DNA of 64,000 nucleotides from Silvibacterium dinghuense (GTDB lineage: Bacteria; Acidobacteriota; Terriglobia; Terriglobales; Acidobacteriaceae). The stretch lies in contig NZ_SDMK01000002.1 in assembly GCF_004123295.1 (NCBI RefSeq), positions 434,001 to 498,000 on the forward strand, read 5' to 3'. Both the position numbers and the translations under genes were made by a program. A model generated the notes under the pieces. The model ran no database searches and was not told where the DNA came from. It was given only the letters and a program-made list of their open reading frames with translations. Below, in pieces: positions 1 to 8,938 of the stretch (positions within the stretch are counted from its first letter, which is position 1; each line of letters opens with the position of its first letter).

Positions 1-1
1 G

Positions 2-505
2 CGCGGTCCGGTGTTCTATCGGCATCGCCGTCTGGGTCAGTTTCAACGGCCGATTTTTGTGTGGAAGTTCCGCACCATGTATCAGGATGGGGACCGTGTG
101 CTCGAGCAATATCTGGATGCCAATGCCGAGGCAAGACAGGAATGGCTCACCAACCGGAAGCTGAAATGGGATCCACGGATCACTCCCATCGGACGGATTC
201 TTCGTTCCACGAGCCTGGACGAAATCCCCCAATTGCTGAATGTACTTTGTGGCGAGATGAGCATTGTCGGGCCGCGCCCCATCGTACACGAAGAAATGAG
301 CAAGTACGGAATGTACCTGCAGATGTTCTCGTATGCCGTTCCTGGTATTACGGGGCTGTGGCAGGTTTCCGGCCGCTGCGATCTCAGCTATGAAGAGCGC
401 GTACAGCTGGACGTGCACTATGTGACTCGCTGGAATCTTTGGATGGAAACGAAGATTCTCCTGAAAACTCTCTTCGTCATGATTCATCGCGAGGGAGCCT
501 ATTAG
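2..505 (+). CDS. Bacterial sugar transferase (undecaprenyl-phosphate glycosylphosphotransferase), 3' part
   Basis: The frame is open from the left edge, so the gene starts outside the window and only about 167 C-terminal residues are seen. They are the catalytic domain of the WbaP/WcaJ-type transferase family, which moves a sugar-1-phosphate onto undecaprenyl phosphate at the inner face of the membrane to begin an exopolysaccharide or O-antigen repeat unit. Visible family motifs are GPVFYRHRRLG followed by VWKFRTM near the start, then SLDEIPQLLNVLCGEMSIVG and PGITGLWQVSGR. The C-terminal end is complete. The membrane segments of the full protein must lie upstream. The exact sugar cannot be read from this part. 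Confidence 0.93.
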   Translation, partial: RGPVFYRHRRLGQFQRPIFVWKFRTMYQDGDRVLEQYLDANAEARQEWLTNRKLKWDPRITPIGRILRSTSLDEIPQLLNVLCGEMSIVGPRPIVHEEMSKYGMYLQMFSYAVPGITGLWQVSGRCDLSYEERVQLDVHYVTRWNLWMETKILLKTLFVMIHREGAY

Positions 506-891
506 TGCTAGCCTGCGCTCCTGGGTGTGCTTCCTCCAGAAGCTCAAAAATCAGCTGGCTCTGCACCTGCTTCTTCAGACATTCGGCTGCTGCTGCGAGC
601 AAACGCTTGCATGGCGGGTGACTTTTAGCTCCTATCCTGCTTCGCATGCATTCACTCTTCGAAGCAGGCCCCTATTCTTCCAAAAATAAAGCGTTCTTCG
701 TGTAATCAATTCTGCTCATTTATGCGACTCATACTCCAGTACGCCGTTGACCAAAGCGCTGCCCGTCATGAACCCACTCGGCGGGCAGCATCTTTTCGAT
801 ATGGCTGCGATGGATGAACGAATCTCAGCAGTAGTCGCCACCGAGATCCCGGCTCAGCAATAGCTGCCCAGGGCGGAGGAACGCAGGCACG
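506..891. other. Non-coding gap of 386 bases
   Basis: No convincing gene is seen between the sugar transferase and the sigma factor gene. A 31-codon reading frame at 768-863 has an ATG but no good ribosome site and no recognisable content. The only structure is the inverted repeat at 636-668, listed separately. The promoter of the sigma factor operon probably lies here but no clear -35/-10 pair was found. Confidence 0.6.
636..668. terminator. Stem-loop with 9-bp perfect arms, possible transcript end
   Basis: The arms cctgcttcg (636-644) and cgaagcagg (660-668) are exact inverted repeats around a 15-base loop. There is no run of T after it, so it is a weak candidate for an intrinsic terminator of the upstream sugar transferase gene, or an RNA structure of unknown use. 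Confidence 0.3.
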
Positions 892-1503
892 ATGGGCGCA
901 TATGCACGCACCGAATATATAGACCTGGCTCCTCACGGTGAAATAGAATCACCCTTTGTGGAAACCACCCAACCCGCCAGCGAACTCGACGACATCGACG
1001 GGCTGGTCAGGACCTATCGGGCTCAGATTCTGCGATTTGTTACTTTTTCGACGGGTGACCCTGACCTGGCTGAGACTATTACGCAGGATACGTTGCTACG
1101 GGCATATTTGGGGCGGAAGAGTTTTCGCGGTGATTGCAGTGTGAAAACCTGGCTTACCGGCATCGCCATTAACCTGACTCGTGACCATATGCGGTCGGCC
1201 AAGTACAAGTTCTGGAAGCAGGCTAAGGCGACTGCAATCGATGTGCACGAGATGGCATCGTTTCTTCCATCCGCGGGATCAAGCCCTGAGCATCAGGTAT
1301 TAGCGAAGGAGAAGATTGGCCAGCTGTCAAAGGTACTTGCGACCCTTTCCCCAAAACAGCGGACCGTATTTTTGATGAGATTTTCTCAGGACATTCCGGT
1401 AGCGGAGATCAGCCAAATGCTGGGGATGCAGATGCACACCGTGAGGACACACCTGCATCGTGCTCTCCATGCAGTCCGCAGCCAGCTTGGAGCGAAGATA
1501 TGA
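892..1503 (+). CDS. ECF-type RNA polymerase sigma factor
   Basis: A 203-residue sigma-70 family protein of the extracytoplasmic-function group. After a roughly 30-residue N-terminal lead, region 2 covers about residues 35-110 (DLAETITQDTLLRAYLGR and the -10 recognition part FRGDCSVKTWLTGIAINL). Region 4 covers about 145-200, with LSPKQRTVFLMRF and a helix-turn-helix ending in MQMHTVRTHLHRAL. A GGAGG ribosome site lies about 12 bases before the ATG. Its stop codon overlaps the next start as ATGA, so sigma and anti-sigma are translationally coupled. It presumably directs its own operon in answer to an envelope signal, which is the usual pattern for such pairs; the signal is unknown. Confidence 0.93.
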   Translation: MGAYARTEYIDLAPHGEIESPFVETTQPASELDDIDGLVRTYRAQILRFVTFSTGDPDLAETITQDTLLRAYLGRKSFRGDCSVKTWLTGIAINLTRDHMRSAKYKFWKQAKATAIDVHEMASFLPSAGSSPEHQVLAKEKIGQLSKVLATLSPKQRTVFLMRFSQDIPVAEISQMLGMQMHTVRTHLHRALHAVRSQLGAKI

Positions 1504-1994
1504 CGACAGACATGTTCGCCCACCTGACGGAAGAAGAGCTCCATGACGCTCTGATCGATCTGAACTCCGCCGAGACAGCTCGTCACCTCGCCCTCTGCGC
1601 AATGTGCCGCAGCAAGCTGGAGGTATTTCAGGCCGACATGGAAGCATTCAATACGGCATCGCTGGCCTGGAGCGAAGCACGGTCGATCACCACACCCATG
1701 ATCGAGTTGCCCAGAAGAAAGCAGCACGGATTGTTTCCCGGAGCCGCATGGACACTAGCAACACTCATGCTGGTGACAGGCATCGTGACATTACGCTATG
1801 ACCATCTATCCTTAAGGCGTGCCCACGTCGGAAATACGGCAGCGCAGGATAATGATTCGCAAATTGCGCAAGATAACGATCTCTTACAAGCTGTAGATAG
1901 TGCAATCAACGCAGACGATGTATCGCCCATGCGTGAGTACAATGTCCCCACGGGCCATCAGCCACACGCAGGCAATGACAGGAGTACCTACTAA
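1500..1994 (+). CDS. Putative membrane anti-sigma factor with HxxxCxxC zinc-finger motif
   Basis: This 164-residue protein starts inside the stop codon of the sigma gene. The N-terminal cytoplasmic part has the HLALCAMC motif (H-x3-C-x2-C) at about residues 30-37, typical of zinc-containing anti-sigma domains. One membrane helix follows at about residues 80-100 (AWTLATLMLVTGIV). The remaining 60 residues would lie outside the membrane and are rich in Asp, Asn and Gln, with the repeat AQDNDSQIAQDND. Position, motif and topology together support an anti-sigma role; no outer-face sensor domain is recognised. The next gene starts five bases downstream of its stop. Confidence 0.8.
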   Translation: MTTDMFAHLTEEELHDALIDLNSAETARHLALCAMCRSKLEVFQADMEAFNTASLAWSEARSITTPMIELPRRKQHGLFPGAAWTLATLMLVTGIVTLRYDHLSLRRAHVGNTAAQDNDSQIAQDNDLLQAVDSAINADDVSPMREYNVPTGHQPHAGNDRSTY

Positions 1995-1999
1995 GAACT

Positions 2000-2554
2000 A
2001 TGTGCACTCGTTGGTTGAGAACTGCCTGTCTAAATCTTAGTCTTCTGGTCGCCGCGTCTGGAGCCGCTTACGCGCAGGCCGGTGGTCCAGGAGGTCCTGG
2101 CGGCCCGGGGGGTCCAAGAAATTCGAACGGGCCTGGTGGCCCGACGCCTCCAGCGACTTCGCCACAAGCATCGGCATCCATGACCGGCAACAGCACCGCC
2201 AGCGGCAGCTCATCCGGAAGTGGCGTGCAGTTCGGACCACCTCGGCGCTGGTGGGATGATAAATCGGCGATGAAGACGGTTGGCATCAGCAGCGAACAGA
2301 AGAAAAACATGGATGCGATTTTCGATGCCAATAAGCCCGCTATTCTGTCGAGCTATCAGAGCTTCCTGAAAGAGCAATCCAAGCTGTCGGCTATCAGCAA
2401 AAATTCGCAGGCAGACAAGGCCAGTCTCTTCGCACAGATCGATGCTGTAAATCAGGCGCGTGCCTCGCTGCAAAAGACAGTCGCACAAATGTATTTGGAA
2501 ATTCGGCAGGTGATGAGCTCGCAGCAGATCGAGAAGCTCGAAAAGCTTCAGTAA
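2000..2554 (+). CDS. Secreted Spy/CpxP-like helical protein with Gly-Gly-Pro repeats
   Basis: A 184-residue exported protein: signal peptide at residues 1-25 ending in AAYA, then a low-complexity stretch with four GGP repeats and a Ser/Thr/Gly/Pro-rich linker to about residue 75, and a C-terminal helical domain of about 105 residues. That domain begins AMKTVGISSEQKKNMDAIF and ends in SSQQIEKLEKLQ, resembling the LTxxQ motifs of the Spy/CpxP/ZraP family, which bind unfolded proteins or metal in the periplasm. It follows the anti-sigma gene by five bases and is probably an effector or sensor of that ECF operon. Family assignment rests on motif spacing and composition, so it is moderate. Confidence 0.75.
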   Translation: MCTRWLRTACLNLSLLVAASGAAYAQAGGPGGPGGPGGPRNSNGPGGPTPPATSPQASASMTGNSTASGSSSGSGVQFGPPRRWWDDKSAMKTVGISSEQKKNMDAIFDANKPAILSSYQSFLKEQSKLSAISKNSQADKASLFAQIDAVNQARASLQKTVAQMYLEIRQVMSSQQIEKLEKLQ

Positions 2555-2628
2555 GCAGGCGTCTTCACCTGGCTTGGCGAGCCTTTATCGATGGAACGCT
2601 GCTTGAGCCGGCCGTGGTATGAAGCCCA

Positions 2629-3621
2629 TTACGGCTGGTCCGCTCCAAGGCCTGCAGCTTCACGAAGTGCCCGATCTATCATCGAGAGCTTCTTCCCGCC
2701 TCTTGGACTGCGTAACACATAGGTCACGCCGATCGAAACCGTATCGAGGTCTCTCCTCAGGCTACGGTTATAGTATCCAGTCAGCGTGAAGTGGCTTTGC
2801 AGTGGGATCCCAAACGATGTGGTGAATCCATTGTCTTCGCTCGCGCCATTGCTATAGGTCACGGTCTTCGACGGTCCCTTGCCGCCCGCTGGACCACCGA
2901 CGGTATAAACCGTCTGGCCTCCCAGCGGTAATTGCTCATACGCTACGGACTCAATGTAATTGTGACCGTAGATCCAGAGGATCGCGCCGGCATTAAAGTG
3001 CGCCAGCGGCCCGACAGAGCTGTAATCCTTGGTGACAAGATTGTTTACCAGGTTTGAAGAGTCGCCTGCGCCCAGATCGACCAGAAATCCGGCTCGCCGA
3101 ATATAGCGCTCCATGTGATTGTCGAGGTCGAAGGTTACGTGACCGGTACCGAGACCTTCTGGGCGATCTCCTGTGGGCGCAGTCAGTGATGCTGTTACCG
3201 TATCCGTAAAAATGGACGGTCGCCACGTAGCATGGAAGTCGATCAGCGTATCCCCTACATCAAATTTCTCCAGCACCTCTCCCTGGCTACTCTCAGAATT
3301 GTTGTGCAAATTTGCCACGGAGAGGTGTAGGTAAAGAGGGGTGCTGGCATCCACCGAGTAGCGATGCAAGAAGCTGTAACTCACCGCAGGCGTAACAAGC
3401 TGATACCAGCTCTGCGAAGAAGTATGAACACCAGAATACGTAAAACCAGCGTTTAACCCGGCAAAACGCGCACTAACGCCAGGCACCCGCGGTACAAGGT
3501 CTGAAACTTCAGAACCAGGCCGTATGGTTGCAGATTGCTGGGGACTCTGCTGCGCTTCCGCAGCGAGGCAGGCTGCCAGCCAAAAAGCTACACAGAATAT
3601 GCGATATGAACTCGGTGGCAC
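2629..3621 (-). CDS. Predicted outer-membrane beta-barrel protein, function unknown
   Basis: The GTG start at 3621 is chosen because it gives a compact signal peptide (SYRIFCVAFWLAACLAAEA) and has GGAG about 11 bases upstream; a TTG at 3666 would add 15 residues. The mature part of about 305 residues is built of alternating polar and aromatic or aliphatic residues with many Gly, Asn and Thr turns, as in outer-membrane barrels. The segment VTASLTAPTGDRPEGLGTG resembles the phenol-degradation-associated MetA-like or transporter-like barrel proteins. The last strand ends in DTVSIGVTYVL, but a charged tail of about 25 residues follows, so the barrel does not end in Phe. It is divergent from the secreted glycosidase-like gene. 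Substrate is unknown. Confidence 0.72.
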   Translation of the reverse strand: MPPSSYRIFCVAFWLAACLAAEAQQSPQQSATIRPGSEVSDLVPRVPGVSARFAGLNAGFTYSGVHTSSQSWYQLVTPAVSYSFLHRYSVDASTPLYLHLSVANLHNNSESSQGEVLEKFDVGDTLIDFHATWRPSIFTDTVTASLTAPTGDRPEGLGTGHVTFDLDNHMERYIRRAGFLVDLGAGDSSNLVNNLVTKDYSSVGPLAHFNAGAILWIYGHNYIESVAYEQLPLGGQTVYTVGGPAGGKGPSKTVTYSNGASEDNGFTTSFGIPLQSHFTLTGYYNRSLRRDLDTVSIGVTYVLRSPRGGKKLSMIDRALREAAGLGADQP

Positions 3622-3687
3622 CCCTCGAAAAGCTCCAGTATTTCCAATGGTATCAATGAAGTCCAAAACCTACAGTATTCTCGCAGT

Positions 3688-6165
3688 GTGAAGCATTTTT
3701 TTCTGCGCAATCAAACGACTGTACGGCTTGCAGTCCTTCTCTTGTTGCTGGCTGTTTTTTTTAACCGGCCACTTCATGCAGAGCTCTCCTGCACTCAGGC
3801 AACCGTTGTCGCATCGCCTACAGCCAATTCTGTAGAGGCGAAAGCCGTATCCGTACTTCGCGAGGAAGAAGCCAAACGAACCGGGGTTGAATGGCCATTG
3901 AATGCACATCAGGAAATCGCAACCGTCAATATCATTGTCGGATTGCGCGGGGAGATCCCTTCCCTTCTTGCGTCTCCATGGCGAGATGCATGGCAGTCAC
4001 TCTCGCCTTCTTCATCGACGCATGAGCCTGAGGGATTTTCGATCGAGACGCTTCACCGTACCTCTTCTACGACCATCGTCATTGCGGGCAATGATCCACG
4101 CGGTGTTCTTTTCGGAGTGGGATACCTATTACGCAAGCTGGAAATGGAACATGGTCGCGCTACTCTTGCTGCGGATTTGCACGTCACTACCGCTCCTGAT
4201 TCTCCTGTGCGCGGAATTCAGATCGGTTATCGGCGCAAAAACAATACCTATGATGCATGGACTGTTGCGCAATTCGATCAGCAGACACGAGACCTCGCCA
4301 TCTTCGGTAACAACACTATCCAGGTCATTGCGCCGGACTCAGATGATGCTGCAACCAGTCCGCTTTACCCCACTCCAGCGTTGGAAACTCTTATCGGCAT
4401 CTGCAAATCAACAATCGCCTATGGCCTGGATTTCGATCTCTACTACCCAGAAATGGCCAAGGATTATTCCAATCCGATGCAGGTCGATGCCGAGCTCAAA
4501 AAAGCTGAGGCTCTCTTCCGCGCACTTCCACATATTGACGCGCTCTATATCCCAGGCGGTGATCCTGGCCACACAGAGCCGAAATATCTTCTTCCTGTCG
4601 TTGAAAAAGAAGCCTCGATATTACATAAATATCATCCGAAAGCCACGGTGTGGCTCTCAGCTCAGGGCTTCAGCGCTGCCTGGTACAGCGAGTTTTACTC
4701 CCTGCTAAAAACGCAGCAACCCGACTTCATAACCGGTTTTTTTGTCGGACCACAATCACGCGATAGCTTTGCTCTGCAGCGAGCGATGATTCCTGCCCGC
4801 TATCCGCTCCAGGCCTATCCTGATATTGGCCACGTGATGCATGCGCAGTTTGCTCTCCCCGCATGGGATCCGGCCTTTGCGTTTTCAGAGGGGCGCGAAC
4901 CTATCGATCCTCGTCCATTAGGGGAGAAAGAAATCTATCGCACCTTCGCTCCCCTGCATCATGGGTTCATTGCGTACAGTGAAGGCGTCAACGATGACGT
5001 GAACAAAGTTCTCTGGGATCAGTTGGGATGGTCGTCTTCCGCTGATCCGATGCAAACCTTGCGTGACTATAGCCGCTATTTTCTTGGACCGCATATCGGT
5101 AAACTGAACAGCGATGCCTTCGCCCGTGGCCTTATGGATCTTGAGCAGAACTGGAATGGTCCGCTTCTGACCCACTCCAGCGTTGACTCCACCCTGCTTG
5201 ATTTTTCAACCATGGAAGAAGAGGCCAGCGATGCTCAGAAGCAAAACTGGCGCTTCGAGCTTGCCCTCTATCGAGCGTATTACGATGCATATATCCACGC
5301 ACGACTCATCGATGCAACCGATCGCGAGGAGCGCGCCATGGCTGCCATTCGAACTGCTCCCAGCATCGGGTCTGCCGAGGCCATCCGTGAGGCTCGCGAA
5401 GCATTGATGTCTATGCCTGTAGCTGCGGATTTACAGAAGCGCATCTTCTCACTCGCCGATGCCCTCTTTCATCACGTTGGAATACAGCTCAGTGTGCAGA
5501 AGTATGGAGCCTCAAACATTGAGCGAGGCGCGAACCTCGATCGTATCGATGTCGACCTGAATGATCGGGCTTGGCTGACGCAACGATACGACAGTATCTC
5601 CAGGCTTGCGACAGAATCGGAACGTCAGGCAGAGCTGGTAAAGCTACTGCACTATGAAGATCCCGGCCCTGGTGGTTATTATGATGATCTCGGCGATCCC
5701 ACCCATGAGCCGCATCTCGTCTTAAGCTCTAGCTCTAGCTCTAGCTCTAGCTCTAACTCTAACTCAAGTCCGGACCCTCAACTTTATACCACCACCGTAA
5801 ACGGTATTGCAGATAAGATTCCTGACGACGGCCTGCGCATCTCAACTCTTACGTATGCTGAGACTCTTTATGACAAGCCGTTGGAGATGCGATATCAGAA
5901 CCTTGACCCGAAAGAGCATTACCATCTTCGCGTGACCTATGGCGGCGAGGATTACACATTGCCAATCCGCCTTGTCGCAAACGATACTGTAGAAATTCAT
6001 GCACCCCTGCTGCGAAAGCACAACCCCGAAATCCTGGAGTTCGATATTCCGGACTCGGCTATCGCAGATGGGACGCTTGATCTGAAGTGGACTCGTCCAG
6101 CCGGCATTGGCGGTGGAGGACGTGGACTTCAAGTAGCGGAAGTCTGGTTGATTCCAGAGCACTGA
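3688..6165 (+). CDS. Secreted glycoside-hydrolase-like protein (GH67/GH20-type N-terminal fold)
   Basis: An 825-residue exported protein with signal peptide RLAVLLLLLAVFFNRPLHA. Residues about 35-170 look like the zincin-like N-terminal domain found before the barrel of alpha-glucuronidases and family-20 hexosaminidases (IVIAGNDPRGVLFGVGYLLR is characteristic). Residues about 175-480 follow as a likely TIM barrel starting SPVRGIQIGYRRKNN and containing IDALYIPGGDPGHTEPKYLL. A helical region and YEDPGPGGYYDDLGDP at about 653-668 come next, then a Ser/Asn linker encoded by a six-base repeat, and a beta-rich C-terminal domain. It probably acts on plant or microbial polysaccharide in the periplasm. 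The exact GH family and substrate are not certain; the catalytic residues were not identified. Start is GTG. Confidence 0.7.
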   Translation: MKHFFLRNQTTVRLAVLLLLLAVFFNRPLHAELSCTQATVVASPTANSVEAKAVSVLREEEAKRTGVEWPLNAHQEIATVNIIVGLRGEIPSLLASPWRDAWQSLSPSSSTHEPEGFSIETLHRTSSTTIVIAGNDPRGVLFGVGYLLRKLEMEHGRATLAADLHVTTAPDSPVRGIQIGYRRKNNTYDAWTVAQFDQQTRDLAIFGNNTIQVIAPDSDDAATSPLYPTPALETLIGICKSTIAYGLDFDLYYPEMAKDYSNPMQVDAELKKAEALFRALPHIDALYIPGGDPGHTEPKYLLPVVEKEASILHKYHPKATVWLSAQGFSAAWYSEFYSLLKTQQPDFITGFFVGPQSRDSFALQRAMIPARYPLQAYPDIGHVMHAQFALPAWDPAFAFSEGREPIDPRPLGEKEIYRTFAPLHHGFIAYSEGVNDDVNKVLWDQLGWSSSADPMQTLRDYSRYFLGPHIGKLNSDAFARGLMDLEQNWNGPLLTHSSVDSTLLDFSTMEEEASDAQKQNWRFELALYRAYYDAYIHARLIDATDREERAMAAIRTAPSIGSAEAIREAREALMSMPVAADLQKRIFSLADALFHHVGIQLSVQKYGASNIERGANLDRIDVDLNDRAWLTQRYDSISRLATESERQAELVKLLHYEDPGPGGYYDDLGDPTHEPHLVLSSSSSSSSSSNSNSSPDPQLYTTTVNGIADKIPDDGLRISTLTYAETLYDKPLEMRYQNLDPKEHYHLRVTYGGEDYTLPIRLVANDTVEIHAPLLRKHNPEILEFDIPDSAIADGTLDLKWTRPAGIGGGGRGLQVAEVWLIPEH
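5725..5766 (+). repeat. In-frame hexanucleotide tandem repeat (agctct)5 plus two variants
   Basis: Five exact copies of agctct at 5725-5754 are followed by aactct and aactca. The unit is codon-aligned and encodes ten Ser and then Asn-Ser-Asn-Ser, forming a flexible linker in the glycosidase-like protein. Because the unit is six bases, a change in copy number alters linker length without shifting the frame. Confidence 0.95.
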
Positions 6166-6240
6166 ACCACTTTCCGGGATTACAGGATTCAACGGATAAG
6201 AAAGGCCGAGCGCCGATAACAGTCTGCTTTGGTACGGTGA

Positions 6241-7296
6241 TTACTCTTTATCACTGGATAACCTCTGCAGCAAGGCCAGCGGAATACGCTCTAGCGGGAG
6301 CACCTCGTCCACTCCACCGAGCTTGATGGCTTCGTTCGGCATACCGAAGACCACGCTGGTTGCCTCATCTTGAGCCATGTTGAAAGCTCCGCTCTGTTTC
6401 ATCTCCAGCATGCCGCGAGCGCCATCGCCTCCCATCCCGGTAAGCATCACACCCAGAACATTGCGACCAAGCTCGCGCGCACAAGAGGAAAACAGAACAT
6501 CCACGGAAGGCAGATGGCGATTGACTCGCTCACCACGATAGACGTGTACGCCGTATTCCATCCCTTTGCGGATGACCGCCATGTGGTGCCCCCCTGGAGC
6601 GATCAGTGCGTGTCCAGGAAGAATTCTGTCGCGATCTTCAGCCTCTTTCACCCTTATCCGGCAAAGCGAATTCAGTCGCGCAGCAAATTGCTGCGTGTAA
6701 GCCTCGGGCATGTGTTGCACAATGACGATCCCAGGAAAGTCCGCGGGAAGAACAGTGAGCACTTCACGCAATGCCTCTGTGCCGCCAGTGCTTGCACCGA
6801 TAGCGACAACTTTGTGCGTAGCTGTAAATTGCGGCGTCGACTTTGCCGTCAATGACACGGGAAGCGGCGCCGGTGTCTGCCGAATGCGTACCCTTGCGCG
6901 CGCAGCCGCTTTTACTCGCGTGATAATCTCTTCGCTCTGCTGCAACGTTCCAGCCGAAACATCGAGCTTCGGCTTGGCGACGTAGTCGATTGCTCCCAGG
7001 CTCAGTGCGCGAAGCGTCACATCTGCGCCTTTTTCTGTCAGAGTAGAGATCATCACGACGGGCATGGGGTGTCCACGCATCAATTTTTCAAGAAACGTCA
7101 GTCCATCCATGCGCGGCATTTCTACATCCAGGGTAAGTACATCCGGATGGAGCGCTTTAATCTTTTCACGCGCCACATAAGGATCGCTTGCGACCCCTAT
7201 CACCTCGATATCTGGATCCGACGAGAGGATCTGCGTAAGGATCTGGCGCATGAGCGCGGAATCATCGACGATAAGAACCTTATAGGGTGGTGGCAT
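6241..7296 (-). CDS. cheB: Chemotaxis response regulator protein-glutamate methylesterase/glutaminase CheB
   Basis: CheB removes methyl groups from receptor glutamates and deamidates receptor glutamines, resetting receptor sensitivity. Start is set at the ATG at 7296 because AGAGG lies nine bases upstream; another ATG at 7305 adds three residues. The N-terminal receiver domain has the acidic pair in LIVDDSALMR and the phospho-acceptor Asp in LTLDVEMPRMDG (about residue 57). After a linker of about 50 residues the methylesterase domain shows the Ser of ASTGGTEAL, the His of VQHMPEAY and the Asp in LTGMGGDGARGM. All catalytic parts are present. It is the last gene of the minus-strand chemosensory cluster, 18 bases after cheD. 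Confidence 0.97.
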   Translation of the reverse strand: MPPPYKVLIVDDSALMRQILTQILSSDPDIEVIGVASDPYVAREKIKALHPDVLTLDVEMPRMDGLTFLEKLMRGHPMPVVMISTLTEKGADVTLRALSLGAIDYVAKPKLDVSAGTLQQSEEIITRVKAAARARVRIRQTPAPLPVSLTAKSTPQFTATHKVVAIGASTGGTEALREVLTVLPADFPGIVIVQHMPEAYTQQFAARLNSLCRIRVKEAEDRDRILPGHALIAPGGHHMAVIRKGMEYGVHVYRGERVNRHLPSVDVLFSSCARELGRNVLGVMLTGMGGDGARGMLEMKQSGAFNMAQDEATSVVFGMPNEAIKLGGVDEVLPLERIPLALLQRLSSDKE

Positions 7297-7314
7297 AGAT
7301 TGCATCCTCTGCAG

Positions 7315-7944
7315 TTAAAAGAGAGTGATATCGCCAGTCGCATCTTCCTCGCCTCGGTGTGCGATGCGATAACTTTCTTCCTCGTGGACGATTTTCTGCA
7401 GGCGAGAGCCGTCGGCTGTACGAACCAGAGTTCTGCCTGTATCCGTGCGAAAGCTTACCTGCAACGCCTGTGTACCGCCCAGCCGATGCCCAAGAAGCGG
7501 AATGCCTTCCGTGGCCAGGAACTCACGAACGAACGCGGCATTCATCTCTCCAACACTCGGCCGCTGCAACACGTGCAGGACATTTGCCGCACCGAAGGCC
7601 TTTGCCTCGAGACGGCTTCTCAGAGCGCCGCGTTTCATCGTTTCGTTGATTAGCAGCTCCATTGCATGCACACCAAAGCGAGTTTCATGGGCTTCGCTCG
7701 AGCTCCACGGTAGAAGAATGTGATTCATTCCTCCGACCTGCGAGACTGGATCGCGAAGACAGACAGCAACGCATGATCCGAGAAGTGTCTGCAAAATGAG
7801 GGGCTCACTGCTGGCATACACTTCGCCGATGTAGATGCGGTGATGGGCCTTGAGCTGCAGATGCTCCATGATCGATGAGCGGTGCGCTCCAGGGGATGCG
7901 CTCCGGCCATGTGCTCTTCCGTGATGGCTCGCGTGTTTTTTCAC
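7315..7944 (-). CDS. cheD: Chemoreceptor glutamine deamidase CheD
   Basis: CheD deamidates glutamines in chemoreceptors and in some species binds the CheC phosphatase. The catalytic Cys is in LLGSCVAVCL and the His in GGMNHILLP. A GTG start overlaps the cheR stop as GTGA, which suggests coupled translation. The protein of 209 residues is longer than the usual 160 or so because of about 25 basic N-terminal residues and a C-terminal tail of about 30. An internal ATG at the MEHLQLKAHH segment could be the true start. The extreme C-terminus is GDITLF, similar to the GDVELF end of the soluble receptor-like protein of the same cluster. Confidence 0.93.
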   Translation of the reverse strand: MKKHASHHGRAHGRSASPGAHRSSIMEHLQLKAHHRIYIGEVYASSEPLILQTLLGSCVAVCLRDPVSQVGGMNHILLPWSSSEAHETRFGVHAMELLINETMKRGALRSRLEAKAFGAANVLHVLQRPSVGEMNAAFVREFLATEGIPLLGHRLGGTQALQVSFRTDTGRTLVRTADGSRLQKIVHEEESYRIAHRGEEDATGDITLF

Positions 7945-8843
7945 TCAGGCCGTTCGCGCAGTTGAAAGATGGTGTGGTTTAGCGGGTGGATCTGGTCGTG
8001 CAGCCAGGGGACATGTTCCGAATGGCCAAGAATCAAATATCCGCGTGGCTCGAGCAGCTGCAGCATGCGGCGAAGAAAGACATCCTGCGTCTGCTGATTG
8101 AAATAGATCAATGCATTGCGGAAGAAGATTACGTGAAAGCGGCCGCTGAGCGGCCATGGCTTATCCATCAGATTGATGCGTTCAAAGTGGAGAAGTTTTC
8201 GTATATCGGGCCTGATCTTGACATAGCCTGCCATCTCCCCCTTTCCACGCAGAAAGTATCTTTTGAGCAGAGCTGCAGGCACCCCATCGAGCAAATCGTC
8301 GCGATACACTCCGCGTGATGCCTTATCGAGAACCGTAGTGTCGATGTCAGAGGCGACGATCTCAAGTTTCCACGAAGCTATTGCCGCTGCATATTCCGTC
8401 GTTGCGCTTGTATCGCCAGTCAAACGCCCCACCGAATCTCCTCCGCTTAAGGCTTCGCAGAGGCTCATGGCGATCGAGTATGGTTCCTCGCCGGTAGAGC
8501 AGGCCGCACTCCAGATGCGGATCGATTTCGATTGCCCATTGCGCGCCGCCTTTGTCCGCTCCGGAACCAGCACGTCATGCAGAAACTCGAAGTGGTGCAT
8601 CTCGCGAAAAAAGGATGTTTTATTGGTCGTGACGCAGTTAATCAGCTCTCCGATCTCCAATGCGTCGCCAGAGCGTTCGAGATAGTCGTAGTACTCGGAA
8701 AAACTGCTCAACCCATGATGACGAAGCCTGCGTGTAAGGCGCGACGCAAGCATCACATTCTTCCCGTCACGCAGCCATATACCGGTTTGATGATGAATCA
8801 GTTCGCGGAAGCGTTTGAAGTCCCGCTGATCCATGGTGAGCAT
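7941..8843 (-). CDS. cheR: Chemoreceptor methyltransferase CheR
   Basis: CheR transfers methyl groups from S-adenosylmethionine to receptor glutamates. The start at 8843 (MLTMDQRDFKRF) is preceded by GAGGG with good spacing; upstream in-frame codons lack a ribosome site. Residues 1-80 form the small helical domain. The SAM-binding domain follows with IWSAACSTGEEPYSIAM and VASDIDTTVLDKASRGVY, and near the end FHVIFFRNALIYFN. At 300 residues it is slightly longer than typical because of an Ala/Ser/Gly/Thr insert at about residues 150-170. It lies between the membrane receptor and cheD and probably recognises the SFEEF tail of that receptor. Confidence 0.95.
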   Translation of the reverse strand: MLTMDQRDFKRFRELIHHQTGIWLRDGKNVMLASRLTRRLRHHGLSSFSEYYDYLERSGDALEIGELINCVTTNKTSFFREMHHFEFLHDVLVPERTKAARNGQSKSIRIWSAACSTGEEPYSIAMSLCEALSGGDSVGRLTGDTSATTEYAAAIASWKLEIVASDIDTTVLDKASRGVYRDDLLDGVPAALLKRYFLRGKGEMAGYVKIRPDIRKLLHFERINLMDKPWPLSGRFHVIFFRNALIYFNQQTQDVFLRRMLQLLEPRGYLILGHSEHVPWLHDQIHPLNHTIFQLRERPE

Positions 8844-8938
8844 AGAACCCTCATTACGCCGGCATAAGAAAGTGGAGCAGACCGCCACTCGACGGTCTGC
8901 TGCCTCCCAAAGAGAAGATCCTGCAAGAGCGACAGTGG

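Noticed and set aside
768-863. 31-codon frame before the first sigma factor gene
   Set aside because: No ribosome site, no recognised content and no coupling to the sigma gene.
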